64,000 bases of DNA. It comes from Arthrobacter sp. AFG20. Lineage in GTDB: Bacteria > Actinomycetota > Actinomycetes > Actinomycetales > Micrococcaceae. Positions within the stretch are counted from its first letter, which is position 1. Every line of letters starts with the position of its first letter. The DNA is taken from assembly GCF_002892795.1 (NCBI RefSeq), contig NZ_PJMC01000013.1, forward strand, positions 1 through 64,000, written 5' to 3'. Positions 27,487 to 36,151 of this stretch are shown here, piece after piece. A program made the translations under genes and the position numbers. Under the pieces are notes generated by a model. It saw nothing but the letters and a program-made list of their open reading frames with translations. It made no database searches and was not told where the DNA came from.

Positions 27487-27597
27487 GGTTGCTCCTGTAG
27501 CGGAACCGAAGAGGTTCCTGACCTCTGACGATACAGGTAGCTGCCTAATGGGCCGCGGGCCCGATCAGGTTCCGGGCCGGCTGGGGCTGGAAGGAGT

Positions 27598-27671
27598 TGG
27601 AGCGGCTGACGGGAATCGAACCCGCGTATCAAGCTTGGGAAGCTAGCGCTCTACCATTGAGCTACAGCCGC
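27598..27671 (-). tRNA. tRNA-Gly (CCC)
   Basis: On the minus strand a full cloverleaf can be folded: acceptor GCGGCTG/CAGCCGC, D arm GCTC...GAGC, anticodon loop TTCCCAA (anticodon CCC), T loop TTCGATT, discriminator T and an encoded CCA. The anticodon stem has one T-T mismatch. Confidence 0.92.
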
Positions 27672-27915
27672 AGTCGCACCGGAAACTGCCCGGGGCAGAA
27701 CCTAGCTTAGCGCAGTTGTGCGGCCACTCCGGCCATCTGGATCCCGAGTCCGCGCGACTCGGCAAACGCGGCCGAACGGCCTCCCGTAACTGTTCGGTAA
27801 AGGCGCGTGCGGTGCGCGGTCACGGGCCGGCGCGGGTGACTATCCTGAGTCTCGTTAGCTGCAGTAAGGGGAACGGGCTACGCAAGGCATGGCCCGACGT
27901 CGGAAAAGGATCCCC

Positions 27916-28362
27916 ATGGCAGGTGCAGAACACGAGGTCCTCGTTGCGCGCGACGCCATGACGGTCTACTCATTCCTCCTGGACGGCGCGAATCTAACCA
28001 GATGGCAGGACGACGTCCGGAGCGCAGGGCTCAGCTCGGGCAGCGCCGGCAGCGTGGGGGCCAGGTACCAGGTCACCGTGGACGGTCCCCGTGGCCAGCC
28101 GGTGGCGCGCGATTACGAGATCACCCAGGCGCGGCCCGGCGCCGAAATCGAGTTCCAGGTGGTGGCCGGGCCGTCCCTCCTGCGCGGCGGTTTTTACCTC
28201 AGTACCGAGAGCGCCGGGACCCGGGTGCGGTTCGCGCTTGAGGTCCCGACGCCCGGTTTCTGGAGTTTCATCCGTCCGGCATACCGGCGCGAGCTCCGGG
28301 CGGCCGTGGGACAGCTTGCGAAGCTGCCCGGCGTCATTGAAGAGCGGACGACGGCGGACTGA
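27916..28362 (+). CDS. SRPBCC-superfamily (START-like) protein
   Basis: 148 residues from ATG 27916, with AAAAGGA upstream. It has the polyketide-cyclase/START pattern: an N-terminal helix and strand ([23 protein letters not shown]), then alternating strands ([39 protein letters not shown]) and a long C-terminal helix ([21 protein letters not shown]). These proteins bind hydrophobic ligands in a deep cavity. No ligand is predictable and no operon partner is evident. Confidence 0.82.
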   Translation: MAGAEHEVLVARDAMTVYSFLLDGANLTRWQDDVRSAGLSSGSAGSVGARYQVTVDGPRGQPVARDYEITQARPGAEIEFQVVAGPSLLRGGFYLSTESAGTRVRFALEVPTPGFWSFIRPAYRRELRAAVGQLAKLPGVIEERTTAD

Positions 28363-28380
28363 GACTTTCCGCTTGTACGC

Positions 28381-28447
28381 TGGAGTTTTTGTACAGATAC
28401 CGCGAGCTAAACGGCTTTCTGAGGCCAACATCTGTACAAAAACTCCA
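28381..28447. repeat. Perfect 18-bp inverted repeat, intergenic
   Basis: TGGAGTTTTTGTACAGAT at 28381-28398 is perfectly mirrored at 28430-28447 around a 31-nt centre. Imperfect symmetry continues outward (GTACGC before the left arm, GTGTAC after the right). It lies between the SRPBCC gene and dcd. A T5 in the left arm and A5 in the right arm could also give terminator activity, but arms are long and AT-rich for this genome. Confidence 0.8.
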
Positions 28448-28504
28448 CCGAAGTGTACGACCGGCGGCAGGAACCCGCTTTTTGACAATGGTATTTTTGA
28501 CGGT

Positions 28505-29080
28505 GTGCTGATCTCTGACCGCGACATTCGTGCCGAAATTGATTCCGAACGGATCGTCCTCGATCCGTACGAAGCCGCGATGGTCCAGCCGTCCTCGGTG
28601 GATGTCCGGATTGACCGCTATTTCCGGCTGTTCGACAACCACAAATACGCCCACATCGATCCCGCCGAAGAGCAGCCCGAGCTGACCCGGCTGGTGGAGG
28701 TGGAAGAGGGCGAACCTTTCATCCTGCACCCCGGCGAATTCGTGCTCGGCTCCACCTACGAAACCGTCACGCTGCCGGACGACATCGCCGCGCGCCTTGA
28801 GGGCAAATCCTCACTCGGACGCCTCGGCCTGCTGACGCACTCCACGGCCGGCTTCATCGATCCCGGCTTCTCCGGGCACGTCACGCTGGAGCTGTCCAAC
28901 ATGGCCACGCTGCCCATCAAGCTCTGGCCCGGCATGAAAATCGGCCAGCTTTGCTTCTTCCGATTGTCCTCCGCCGCAGAGTTCCCCTACGGCTCAGGCG
29001 AGTACGGCAACCGCTACCAGGGCCAGCGCGGACCCACTGCGAGCCGCAGCCACCTGAACTTCCACCGGACCGACATTTAG
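28505..29080 (+). CDS. dcd: dCTP deaminase (probably bifunctional, dUMP-forming)
   Basis: 191 residues from GTG 28505 (reads [16 protein letters not shown]). Conserved blocks [49 protein letters not shown] and [15 protein letters not shown] match the actinobacterial dCTP deaminase group, in which the trimeric enzyme deaminates dCTP and hydrolyses dUTP to dUMP for thymidylate synthesis. The family assignment is firm; bifunctionality is by analogy with the mycobacterial enzyme. Confidence 0.95.
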   Translation: MLISDRDIRAEIDSERIVLDPYEAAMVQPSSVDVRIDRYFRLFDNHKYAHIDPAEEQPELTRLVEVEEGEPFILHPGEFVLGSTYETVTLPDDIAARLEGKSSLGRLGLLTHSTAGFIDPGFSGHVTLELSNMATLPIKLWPGMKIGQLCFFRLSSAAEFPYGSGEYGNRYQGQRGPTASRSHLNFHRTDI

Positions 29081-29103
29081 CGGAATCGCCCCGGTGAGCG
29101 TGC

Positions 29104-30288
29104 TCAGGCCGGCACCGGCTCCGGCCGCGCGGGGCGGGAGAACTTCTTGACGAGCGGCTCGATGTAGCGGGCAGCCAGCGGCCCGATGACCGCCATAATC
29201 AGGACATATGCCGTGGCCAGGGCGGCGAGTTCGGCCTCGACAACACCGGATGTCACGGCGAGGCCTGCGATGACAATGGAGAACTCGCCGCGGGCAATCA
29301 GCGCGGCCCCGGCGCGGAAACGGCCCGGACGCGCAATGCCGGCGCGCTTCGCGGCCCAGGCTCCGGTGATGATCTTGGTGGCGGCGGTGAGGACCGCCAG
29401 GACAAGCGCCCACGCCAGCACCGGCGGGATGGACGCGGGGTCGGTGTTGAGCCCGAACGCCACGAAGAAGATGGCGGCGAAGAGGTCACGCAGCGGCTCG
29501 AGGATCCGCGTTGCGCTGTGGGCGGTTGCGCCGGAGATCGCGATGCCGAGCATGAAGGCGCCCACCGCGGCGGAAACCTGCAGTGCGGCAGCCAGGCCGG
29601 ACACGAGCAGGGCGGCGCCGAGCAGGTTGAGGAGGAAGACCTCGGAATTCTCGCTGTGCACGGCCTTCGAGACGTGGTGTCCGTGCCGCAGGGCCACCAG
29701 CAGCACCACGGTGACAACAGCCAGCGAGACGCCCACGGTCTGCATGCCGCCCAGGAAGCTGACCCCGGCGAGCGTGGCAGTGAGGATCGGAAGGTAGACC
29801 GCCATCGCCAGGTCCTCGAAAACCAGGATCGAGAGCACAACCGGGGTTTCCCTGTTACCGATACGGCCAAGGTCCGTGATGACCTTGGCCGCAATGCCCG
29901 ACGACGATATATACGTGACTCCGCCCATAACCATGGCACCGACCACTCCCCAGCCGAGCAGGGCAGCCAGGGCAGCCCCGGGAATGAAATTCAGGACGAG
30001 GTCGAGGATGCCCGCCTTCCACGATCTGCGCAGGCCCGTGACCAGTTCCGTTGCCGTATATTCCAAGCCGAGCATAAGCAGCAGCAGGATGACACCGATC
30101 TCGCCCGCAAGGTGGGAGAACTCCTTCATGCCGCTCAGCTCCACCAGGCCGCCCGCGCCGAAGCACAGTCCGCCCACCAAATACAGCGGTATGGGGGACA
30201 TCCCGATCCGCCCGGCCAGCCTCGCCAGCAGACCGAGGCAGAACACGACTGCCCCCAGTTCGATGAGCGTCAGGGCCACGCGGTCCAT
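29104..30288 (-). CDS. khtU: CPA2-family K+/H+ antiporter (KhtU-like)
   Basis: 394 residues and about 12 helices. It contains FCLGLLARLAGRIGMSPIPLYLVGGLCFG, LLLLMLGLEYTATEL, GVTYISSSGIAAKVI and LVFEDLAMAVYLP, all CPA2 hallmarks. The protein stops right after the membrane domain, without a C-terminal TrkA-N. The separate TrkA-C protein encoded 5 bp upstream in the operon supplies regulation, as in Bacillus KhtTU. Predicted to extrude K+ (or other monovalent cations) in exchange for protons. Confidence 0.88.
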   Translation of the reverse strand: MDRVALTLIELGAVVFCLGLLARLAGRIGMSPIPLYLVGGLCFGAGGLVELSGMKEFSHLAGEIGVILLLLMLGLEYTATELVTGLRRSWKAGILDLVLNFIPGAALAALLGWGVVGAMVMGGVTYISSSGIAAKVITDLGRIGNRETPVVLSILVFEDLAMAVYLPILTATLAGVSFLGGMQTVGVSLAVVTVVLLVALRHGHHVSKAVHSENSEVFLLNLLGAALLVSGLAAALQVSAAVGAFMLGIAISGATAHSATRILEPLRDLFAAIFFVAFGLNTDPASIPPVLAWALVLAVLTAATKIITGAWAAKRAGIARPGRFRAGAALIARGEFSIVIAGLAVTSGVVEAELAALATAYVLIMAVIGPLAARYIEPLVKKFSRPARPEPVPA

Positions 30289-30293
30289 GATGG

Positions 30294-30776
30294 TCAGCCG
30301 TTGCGCAGGATGTCGGCCGCAGCGTCCAGGCCTTCTTGCGTGCCGACGGCGACCAGCAGGTCGCCGGGGTGAAGGACGACGTCGGGACCCGGCGACGGGA
30401 CCACCTCGCCTTCACGCATGATCGCCACAATCGAAACGCCGCACCGGGTGCGGATGCAGGCCTTGCCCATGGGCTGGTTCTGGAACGGGGAGTCCGCGGC
30501 GATGGAGAACTGCCTGGTGGTAATCCCTGGAACTTCCCGGTGCGCCTCGGTCAGCTGCATGGCAAGATGCTGTCCGCCGAGCAGATTCCCCAGTGTTGCC
30601 GCCTCGTCGCCGGTCAGCGGTATCGAGGCCTGGCAGGTGTCCGGGTCATCCCACGTGGAGACGAACAGTTCGGTCTGGCCCTCGCGGAGTTCCACCACCC
30701 CGATGCGCCGGCCGGATGCTGTCATGAAGTCCTTGCGCCGGCCCAAACCCGGGAGGTCCGTCTCTTCCACGTTCAT
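30294..30776 (-). CDS. khtT: TrkA-C domain regulatory subunit (KhtT-like)
   Basis: 160 residues. The C-terminal half (about 75-160) is an RCK_C/TrkA-C domain with VSIVAIMREGEVVPSPGPDVVLHPGDLLVAVGT. The N-terminal half resembles KhtT (LPGLGRRKDFMTASGRRIGVVELREG). In KhtTU systems this cytosolic partner gates the antiporter by ligand binding (c-di-AMP and others). It is the first gene of a two-gene operon, 5 bp ahead of khtU. Confidence 0.85.
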   Translation of the reverse strand: MNVEETDLPGLGRRKDFMTASGRRIGVVELREGQTELFVSTWDDPDTCQASIPLTGDEAATLGNLLGGQHLAMQLTEAHREVPGITTRQFSIAADSPFQNQPMGKACIRTRCGVSIVAIMREGEVVPSPGPDVVLHPGDLLVAVGTQEGLDAAADILRNG

Positions 30777-30834
30777 GACATCAGCCTAGTCCGCGAACCC
30801 GCGATTTCGGCTGAAACTGTGCGCCCTGACGGGA

Positions 30835-30854
30835 GCTTAAGTGTTCATGCGCGC
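30835..30854 (-). repeat. Copy of a 20-bp intergenic motif
   Basis: Read on the minus strand this is GCGCGCATGAACACTTAAGC, closely matching plus-strand copies at 48961-48980 and 50327-50346. It lies in the short gap upstream of khtT and downstream of the UMF1 transporter gene. Confidence 0.6.
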
Positions 30855-30871
30855 TCGCTGCCGGGGGCGGG

Positions 30872-32275
30872 CTAGGACTGGGGGACGACGGCGATCTCGG
30901 CGTCGCTCGGGGCCTTGACCGGCAGGAGGACCAGCAGCCCGGCGAGCAGCACTACCATGATGCCCAAAATGCCCCAGCGCTGCGCGTCGCCCTCAGCCAC
31001 CAGGGGAGTGGCCACGGCGATGCACAGGGTGAACAGGGCCGGGGCGAGGAAGCTGACGGCGCGGCCGGTGGTCGCATACAGGCCGAAGAGCTCACCGGAT
31101 TCACCCTGCGGGGCCAGCCGGGCCAGATACGCACGGGACGAGGACTGCGCCGGTCCAACAAACAGGCAAAGGAACAGGCCGAAAACCCAGAACGTGGTGG
31201 AACCTGACCAAGGCACGCCGAAGAATGTGTGGTTGTCGTTTCCCAGCACCAGGATCACCGTTCCGGCGACCAGCAGGCCGGTGAGGGAGCCGATGATCAC
31301 GGCCTTCGGCCCCACCCTGTCGTCCAGGAAGCCGCCGATGATCGCGCCCGCGGCCGCCACGATGTTGCCGAAGATGGCGAAAACGATGACCTGGGGCAGC
31401 GTGAAGCCGAAGGTGCCGGCCGCGATGATTCCGCCGAAGGTGAAGACCGCCGCCAGGCCGTCCCGGAAGATGGCGCTGGCCAGCAGGAAGAAGATGGTGT
31501 GCGGGCTGGTGCGGTAGATCGCCTTGATCCTGCGCACCAGCAGCCCGTATGACGCCAGGAATCCGAGGCTCGCCGCCCGCTTCGGCTTGGGCAGCTCCGG
31601 GACCGCGAACATGACCGGCAGAGCGAAGATGGAGAACCACAGGGCGGAGAACACCGCCACCAGCCGGATGTTCAGGCTGTCCTGGGTAGAGGCGCCGAAC
31701 CAGTCGAAACGAGGCTGCACGAAAAGCTGGAGCACGATGAGCAGGGCCACGATGCCGCCGAGGTAGCCCATGCCCCAGCCGAACCCGCTGACCTTGCCGA
31801 TGTTCCGGGGCGTCGAAATCTGCGCCAGCATGGCGTTGTAGTTCACGCCCGCGAACTCGAAGAACACGTTGGCCAGGGCGATCAGGGAGACGCCGAGCAG
31901 GAGGAACTCGGGCCGGGGAAAGACGAAGAAGCACAGTGCTGTCAGGACTGCGACGGCGGCCGTGTTGACTCCCAGCCAGAGCTTGCGGCGGCCCCCGGTA
32001 TCGGACCGCTGACCCGTGACGGGCGCCAGCAGGGCAATGGCCGCCCCCGCAATGGCCAGGGCTCCGCCGAGCACCGCCGAGGCACGGTCTTCACCGCCGA
32101 ACGCCTGGGACGTCAGGTAGACGGTGAAGACGAACGTCGTCATGACCGCATTGAACGCCGCGGACCCCCAGTCCCAGGCTGCCCAGGCCAGAACGCGGCC
32201 CTTGCTGGACGCCTGCGGCCCTGCTTCAAGTTCCGACGGCGGCTGCGTTGCCTCGGATGCGGCTGCGGAGTTCAT
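30872..32275 (-). CDS. UMF1-family MFS transporter (Atg22-like)
   Basis: 467 residues with about 12 helices. LAWAAWDWGSAAFNAVMTTFVFTVYL and FEFAGVNYNAMLAQISTPRNIGKVSGFGWGMGYLGG are signatures of the UMF1 group, related to yeast vacuolar Atg22. Members are presumed to export amino acids or other metabolites. It is divergent from the Mrp operon across a 190-bp intergenic region with no visible gene. Confidence 0.88.
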   Translation of the reverse strand: MNSAAASEATQPPSELEAGPQASSKGRVLAWAAWDWGSAAFNAVMTTFVFTVYLTSQAFGGEDRASAVLGGALAIAGAAIALLAPVTGQRSDTGGRRKLWLGVNTAAVAVLTALCFFVFPRPEFLLLGVSLIALANVFFEFAGVNYNAMLAQISTPRNIGKVSGFGWGMGYLGGIVALLIVLQLFVQPRFDWFGASTQDSLNIRLVAVFSALWFSIFALPVMFAVPELPKPKRAASLGFLASYGLLVRRIKAIYRTSPHTIFFLLASAIFRDGLAAVFTFGGIIAAGTFGFTLPQVIVFAIFGNIVAAAGAIIGGFLDDRVGPKAVIIGSLTGLLVAGTVILVLGNDNHTFFGVPWSGSTTFWVFGLFLCLFVGPAQSSSRAYLARLAPQGESGELFGLYATTGRAVSFLAPALFTLCIAVATPLVAEGDAQRWGILGIMVVLLAGLLVLLPVKAPSDAEIAVVPQS

Positions 32276-32465
32276 AGGCCGATGCTATCCGCCCGTGGCG
32301 AACAGTGACCCGACAACCCTCCTGTGAACTGGCGAAACTTACCTCCTGCCCCGCCCGTGCGGGAAAACCGTCGGCGCCCCGTTGATAAACTGTCGGAACC
32401 GAACCCAACGAATGACCGCCTGCTCCAACTTTTGATAACCGAATTCTGACTTTGCGGAGATACCA

Positions 32466-35400
32466 GTGATCACAGTCCTTGCCGTGCACTTCGCGGTGGC
32501 CGCTGTGGCGCCGTTCGTCTTCCGGAAGTTCGGCCGCAACTCGTTTTACGCGCTGGCCGCGGTGCCGGCCGGTTCGTTCGTCTGGCTCCTGTTCCAGCAT
32601 GCCGCGGTCTACGGCGCCCGATCTCCTGCGCAAACCGGCCCAGCAGAAACCGGCCCACCCGCCGAAACCGTCCCACCCGCTGAAACCGTCCCGTGGATCC
32701 CGGGACTGGGCATCGAATTCGCCTTCCGCATGGACGCCCTGGCGTGGGTCATGTCCCTGCTGGTCCTGGGTGTGGGCGCCCTGGTGCTGGTCTATTGCGC
32801 ACGGTACTTCAAGGACAAGGACAGCTACCTCGGCGGGTTCGGCGCCCAGCTGCTGGCATTCGCCGGGGCGATGTTCGGGCTGGTCACCGCGGATGACCTG
32901 CTGATGATGTTCATCTTCTGGGAACTCACCACGGTCCTGTCCTACCTCCTGATCGGCTATGCACGGACGAGGCTTGCCGCCCGCCGCTCCGCGCTGCAGG
33001 CACTCATGGTCACCACCGCCGGCGGACTGGCCATGCTCGTCGGCCTGATCATGCTCGGCGCAAGCGCCGGCACTTACCGCATTTCCGCCATCCTGGACCA
33101 GGCACCCGGGCTAGTCGCCGGACCGGCCGCGGGAGCCGTGGGCGCCGCCGTCGTCCTCGTCCTGATCGGTGCGGTAACCAAATCCGCGCTGGTCCCCTTC
33201 CACTTCTGGCTTCCGGGCGCCATGGCCGCGCCGACGCCCGTGAGCGCGTACCTGCACGCCGCCGCGATGGTGAAGGCGGGGGTTTACATCGTGGCGCGGC
33301 TCGCGCCGGGTTTCACGGACACCGCGTACTGGCTGCCGATGGTCCTCGGGCTCGGGCTCGCCACCATGCTGGTGGGCGGCTACCGGGCACTGCGCCAGAC
33401 GGACATCAAGCTCATCCTGGCCTACGGCACCGTGAGCCAGTTGGGCTTCATCACCATGGTGGTGGGGCTCGGAAAGCCCGACGCCGCGCTGGCCGGGCTC
33501 GCCATGCTGCTGGCACACGGGCTCTTCAAAGCCACGCTCTTCCTCGTGGTGGGCATCATCGACCACCAGTCGGGCACCCGTGACATCCGCAAGCTTTCGG
33601 GCGTTTTCCGCTCCTCCCGGGCCCTCGGCATCGTGGCCGGCGTCGGCGCCGCCTCCATGGCCGGCATCCCGCTGCTGGGCGGCTTCGTGGCGAAGGAGTC
33701 GGTGCTCGAGGCGTTCGTGCACTTCGCCGCCGCGCCCGGCTACGGCCCCTGGGGCGCAGTGGTCCTGGCGGGCGTGGTGCTCGGCTCCGTGCTGACCTTC
33801 GCCTACAGCGCGCGCTTCATGTGGGGCGCCTTCGCCGTGAAGCCGGGCGTCGAGAACACCCCGTTCAAGGCCATCCGGCCGGCCTTCCTGGCGGCACCGG
33901 CGGTGCTGAGCGTCCTCACCATTGTGTACGGCCTGTGGCCGGTTCCGGTGGATGCCTGGATCCAGCCCTACGCGGCACTGTTTACCGAAGGAACGCACGA
34001 CGCCGCCACTGCGGCAGGTGCCGCAGGGCACCTCGCGCTGTGGCATGGGCTGACTCCCGCCTTGGGCCTGACCGCCATCACCTTCGCCGCCGGCGCGGCA
34101 ATGTTCTACGGACGAGCGGTGGTGGACCGGATCCAGAGCGCCGTTCCGCCGTGGTTCGACGCCGACCGCGGCTACCAGCTGACCATCGGCGCGCTGGACG
34201 ACGTCGCCGTGTGGATCACTGGACGCACGCAGCGTGGTTCGCTGTATTTCTACCTGGCCGTGATCCTCAGCGTTGCCTTCGTGCTGCCCCTGTCCGCGCT
34301 GATCACGGCGAACAAGCCTCTTCCCGAAGGGCTGTATTTCGTCGACCCCAACTCGCCCCTGCAGCTGGTGGCGGGCGCCGGGATCGTGATCGGGGCACTC
34401 GCCGCCGTCCGGGCCAACAAGCGCTTCCTAGCCGTACTCATGGTTTCCGTCACCGGTTACGGCATCGCGCTGATGTTCGCGCTGCAGGGCGCCCCTGACC
34501 TGGCACTGACGCAGATGCTCGTCGAGACCATCATCCTGGTGGCGTTCGTGCTGGCCATGCGCAGCCTCCCGGCGGAGCTGCGGGACCGCACCCGCGGCAA
34601 GTACCGGGTGGTCCGCGTGATCATCGGCCTGTCCTTCGGCGCCACCATGGTTTTCGCCGCCATCCACGCCATGGGCGCCCGCATCGCCACGCCCGTCTCC
34701 CTCGAGTTCCCCCAGCTGGCCTACGAGGGCGGCGGCGGGCTCAATATCGTCAACGTCACCCTGGTGGACATCCGTGCGTGGGACACCTTCGGTGAGATCT
34801 CCGTGCTGGCGCTGGCCGCGACCGGCGTGGCAAGCCTCATCTTCGTCCGGGGCCGCGGCGACCGGCTGCGCACGGCGTCCGCGGTGGCCGAGGGGACCGT
34901 GGGCCGCCGTCACGGCGTCGACAAATCGTCGCGGGACGGCGCCGCACTGGCGCTGACCCGCAAGTTTGCCGCGTCCGCGCGGGACCCGTGGCTCGTTGCC
35001 GGGCGAACCCTGGCACCGGAGCGCCGCTCCATCATCTTCGAAGTGGTCACCCGGCTGGTCTTCCACTCGATGATCATCTTCTCGCTCTACCTGCTGCTGG
35101 CCGGCCACAACCTTCCCGGCGGCGGCTTCGCCGGCGGCCTCATGGCCGGACTGGCGCTCACCCTGCGCTACCTTGCGGGCGGCCGCTTCGAACTGCGGGA
35201 AGCCACCCCCATCAGCGCGGGCACGCTGCTCGGGATCGGCCTTGCGACGGCCGCGTTGTCCGGCGCCGCGCCCGTTTTGCTGGGCGGACAGGTGTTCCAG
35301 AGCGCCATCATCGAGTTCTGGCTGCCGGTCTTTGGCGACATCAAGTTCGTCACCTCCACAATCTTCGACATTGGCGTCTACATCGTCGTCGTCGGCCTGG

Positions 35401-35576
35401 TGCTGGATGTGCTCCGCAGCCTTGGCGCCGAAATCGACGAGCACTTTGAAGAGCGTCCCCTGCACCAGGACGCACAGGAAGCACACGACGCACAGGACGC
35501 AGAGGACGGCGACGAGGGCAGTGAACCGGTGCCCGGCGGCATCCCGGCCGGATCAACCCGAGGCGGCACCGCATGA
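32466..35576 (+). CDS. mrpA: Na+/H+ antiporter subunit A (MrpA-MrpB fusion)
   Basis: 1036 residues. Residues 1-~770 are MrpA: a NuoL-like proton-channel core (TADDLLMMFIFWELTTVLSYLLIG, KSALVPFHFWLPGAMAAPTPVSAYLHAAAMVKAGVY) plus the DUF4040-like segment. Residues ~845-990 are an MrpB/MnhB domain (SLYLLLAGHNLPGGGFAGGLMAGL), so no separate mrpB exists. A Pro/Glu-rich insert near residues 55-76 is encoded by an 18-bp tandem repeat (32646-32695). The C-terminal tail is acidic and His/Gln-rich. GTG 32466 follows GGAGATACCA. The last 4 nt overlap mrpC. First gene of a six-gene operon for Na+(K+)/H+ exchange. Confidence 0.93.
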   Translation: MITVLAVHFAVAAVAPFVFRKFGRNSFYALAAVPAGSFVWLLFQHAAVYGARSPAQTGPAETGPPAETVPPAETVPWIPGLGIEFAFRMDALAWVMSLLVLGVGALVLVYCARYFKDKDSYLGGFGAQLLAFAGAMFGLVTADDLLMMFIFWELTTVLSYLLIGYARTRLAARRSALQALMVTTAGGLAMLVGLIMLGASAGTYRISAILDQAPGLVAGPAAGAVGAAVVLVLIGAVTKSALVPFHFWLPGAMAAPTPVSAYLHAAAMVKAGVYIVARLAPGFTDTAYWLPMVLGLGLATMLVGGYRALRQTDIKLILAYGTVSQLGFITMVVGLGKPDAALAGLAMLLAHGLFKATLFLVVGIIDHQSGTRDIRKLSGVFRSSRALGIVAGVGAASMAGIPLLGGFVAKESVLEAFVHFAAAPGYGPWGAVVLAGVVLGSVLTFAYSARFMWGAFAVKPGVENTPFKAIRPAFLAAPAVLSVLTIVYGLWPVPVDAWIQPYAALFTEGTHDAATAAGAAGHLALWHGLTPALGLTAITFAAGAAMFYGRAVVDRIQSAVPPWFDADRGYQLTIGALDDVAVWITGRTQRGSLYFYLAVILSVAFVLPLSALITANKPLPEGLYFVDPNSPLQLVAGAGIVIGALAAVRANKRFLAVLMVSVTGYGIALMFALQGAPDLALTQMLVETIILVAFVLAMRSLPAELRDRTRGKYRVVRVIIGLSFGATMVFAAIHAMGARIATPVSLEFPQLAYEGGGGLNIVNVTLVDIRAWDTFGEISVLALAATGVASLIFVRGRGDRLRTASAVAEGTVGRRHGVDKSSRDGAALALTRKFAASARDPWLVAGRTLAPERRSIIFEVVTRLVFHSMIIFSLYLLLAGHNLPGGGFAGGLMAGLALTLRYLAGGRFELREATPISAGTLLGIGLATAALSGAAPVLLGGQVFQSAIIEFWLPVFGDIKFVTSTIFDIGVYIVVVGLVLDVLRSLGAEIDEHFEERPLHQDAQEAHDAQDAEDGDEGSEPVPGGIPAGSTRGGTA

Positions 35577-36151
35577 CAGTGAACCTGACCCTGCTCACCG
35601 TCATGGGTGCGCTCTACGCCTGCGGCATCTACCTGATCCTGGAACGCAGCCTCACCCGTGTGCTGCTGGGGCTGATGCTGCTGGCCAACGCCACCAACCT
35701 GCTGATCCTCGCCACCGGCGGCTATGCCGGGCTGGCCCCCTTCTTCAGCAAGGACACGGACCCTGCGGCATACAACGACCCCCTGCCGCAGGCACTGATA
35801 CTGACGTCCATCGTCATTTCTTTCGCGGTGACCGCGTTCATGCTGGGCATCATCTACCGGACCTGGGTGCTTGCCCGCCAGGACGACATCCAGGACGACA
35901 TCGAGGACCGCCGCGTGGCCGAAACCCCCAGCTTCGACGCGGAGGACGACGCCGTCATCCCTGTGGAAACCTCAGAGTTCCCGTTGCCCATGCGCGGACC
36001 GGACGGTTCCGCCGTGGCAGAGCCGACGGCGACTGTCGAGGTAGGCGGCCGGATCCTCCTGGCCGAGCACGCGGCACTGGAGGAAAAACCGGGATCCGCC
36101 AATATCACCGGTGCGGACACAGACACAGACACGGACGGAGGGGCGAAGTGA
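35573..36151 (+). CDS. mrpC: Na+/H+ antiporter subunit C
   Basis: 192 residues. The first ~105 are the NuoK-like three-helix membrane domain (ACGIYLILERSLTRVLLGLMLLANATNLLIL and ALILTSIVISFAVTAFMLG). The remaining ~85 residues are a long acidic hydrophilic tail absent from standard ~115-residue MrpC and ending in a DTDTDTD repeat encoded by a hexamer-type microsatellite. Starts and stops overlap mrpA and mrpD by 4 nt each. Confidence 0.92.
   Translation: MTVNLTLLTVMGALYACGIYLILERSLTRVLLGLMLLANATNLLILATGGYAGLAPFFSKDTDPAAYNDPLPQALILTSIVISFAVTAFMLGIIYRTWVLARQDDIQDDIEDRRVAETPSFDAEDDAVIPVETSEFPLPMRGPDGSAVAEPTATVEVGGRILLAEHAALEEKPGSANITGADTDTDTDGGAK

Noticed and set aside
32466..35576. Missing mrpB as a deletion
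   Set aside because: The MnhB domain is present as the C-terminal part of the subunit A gene, the usual actinobacterial fusion.
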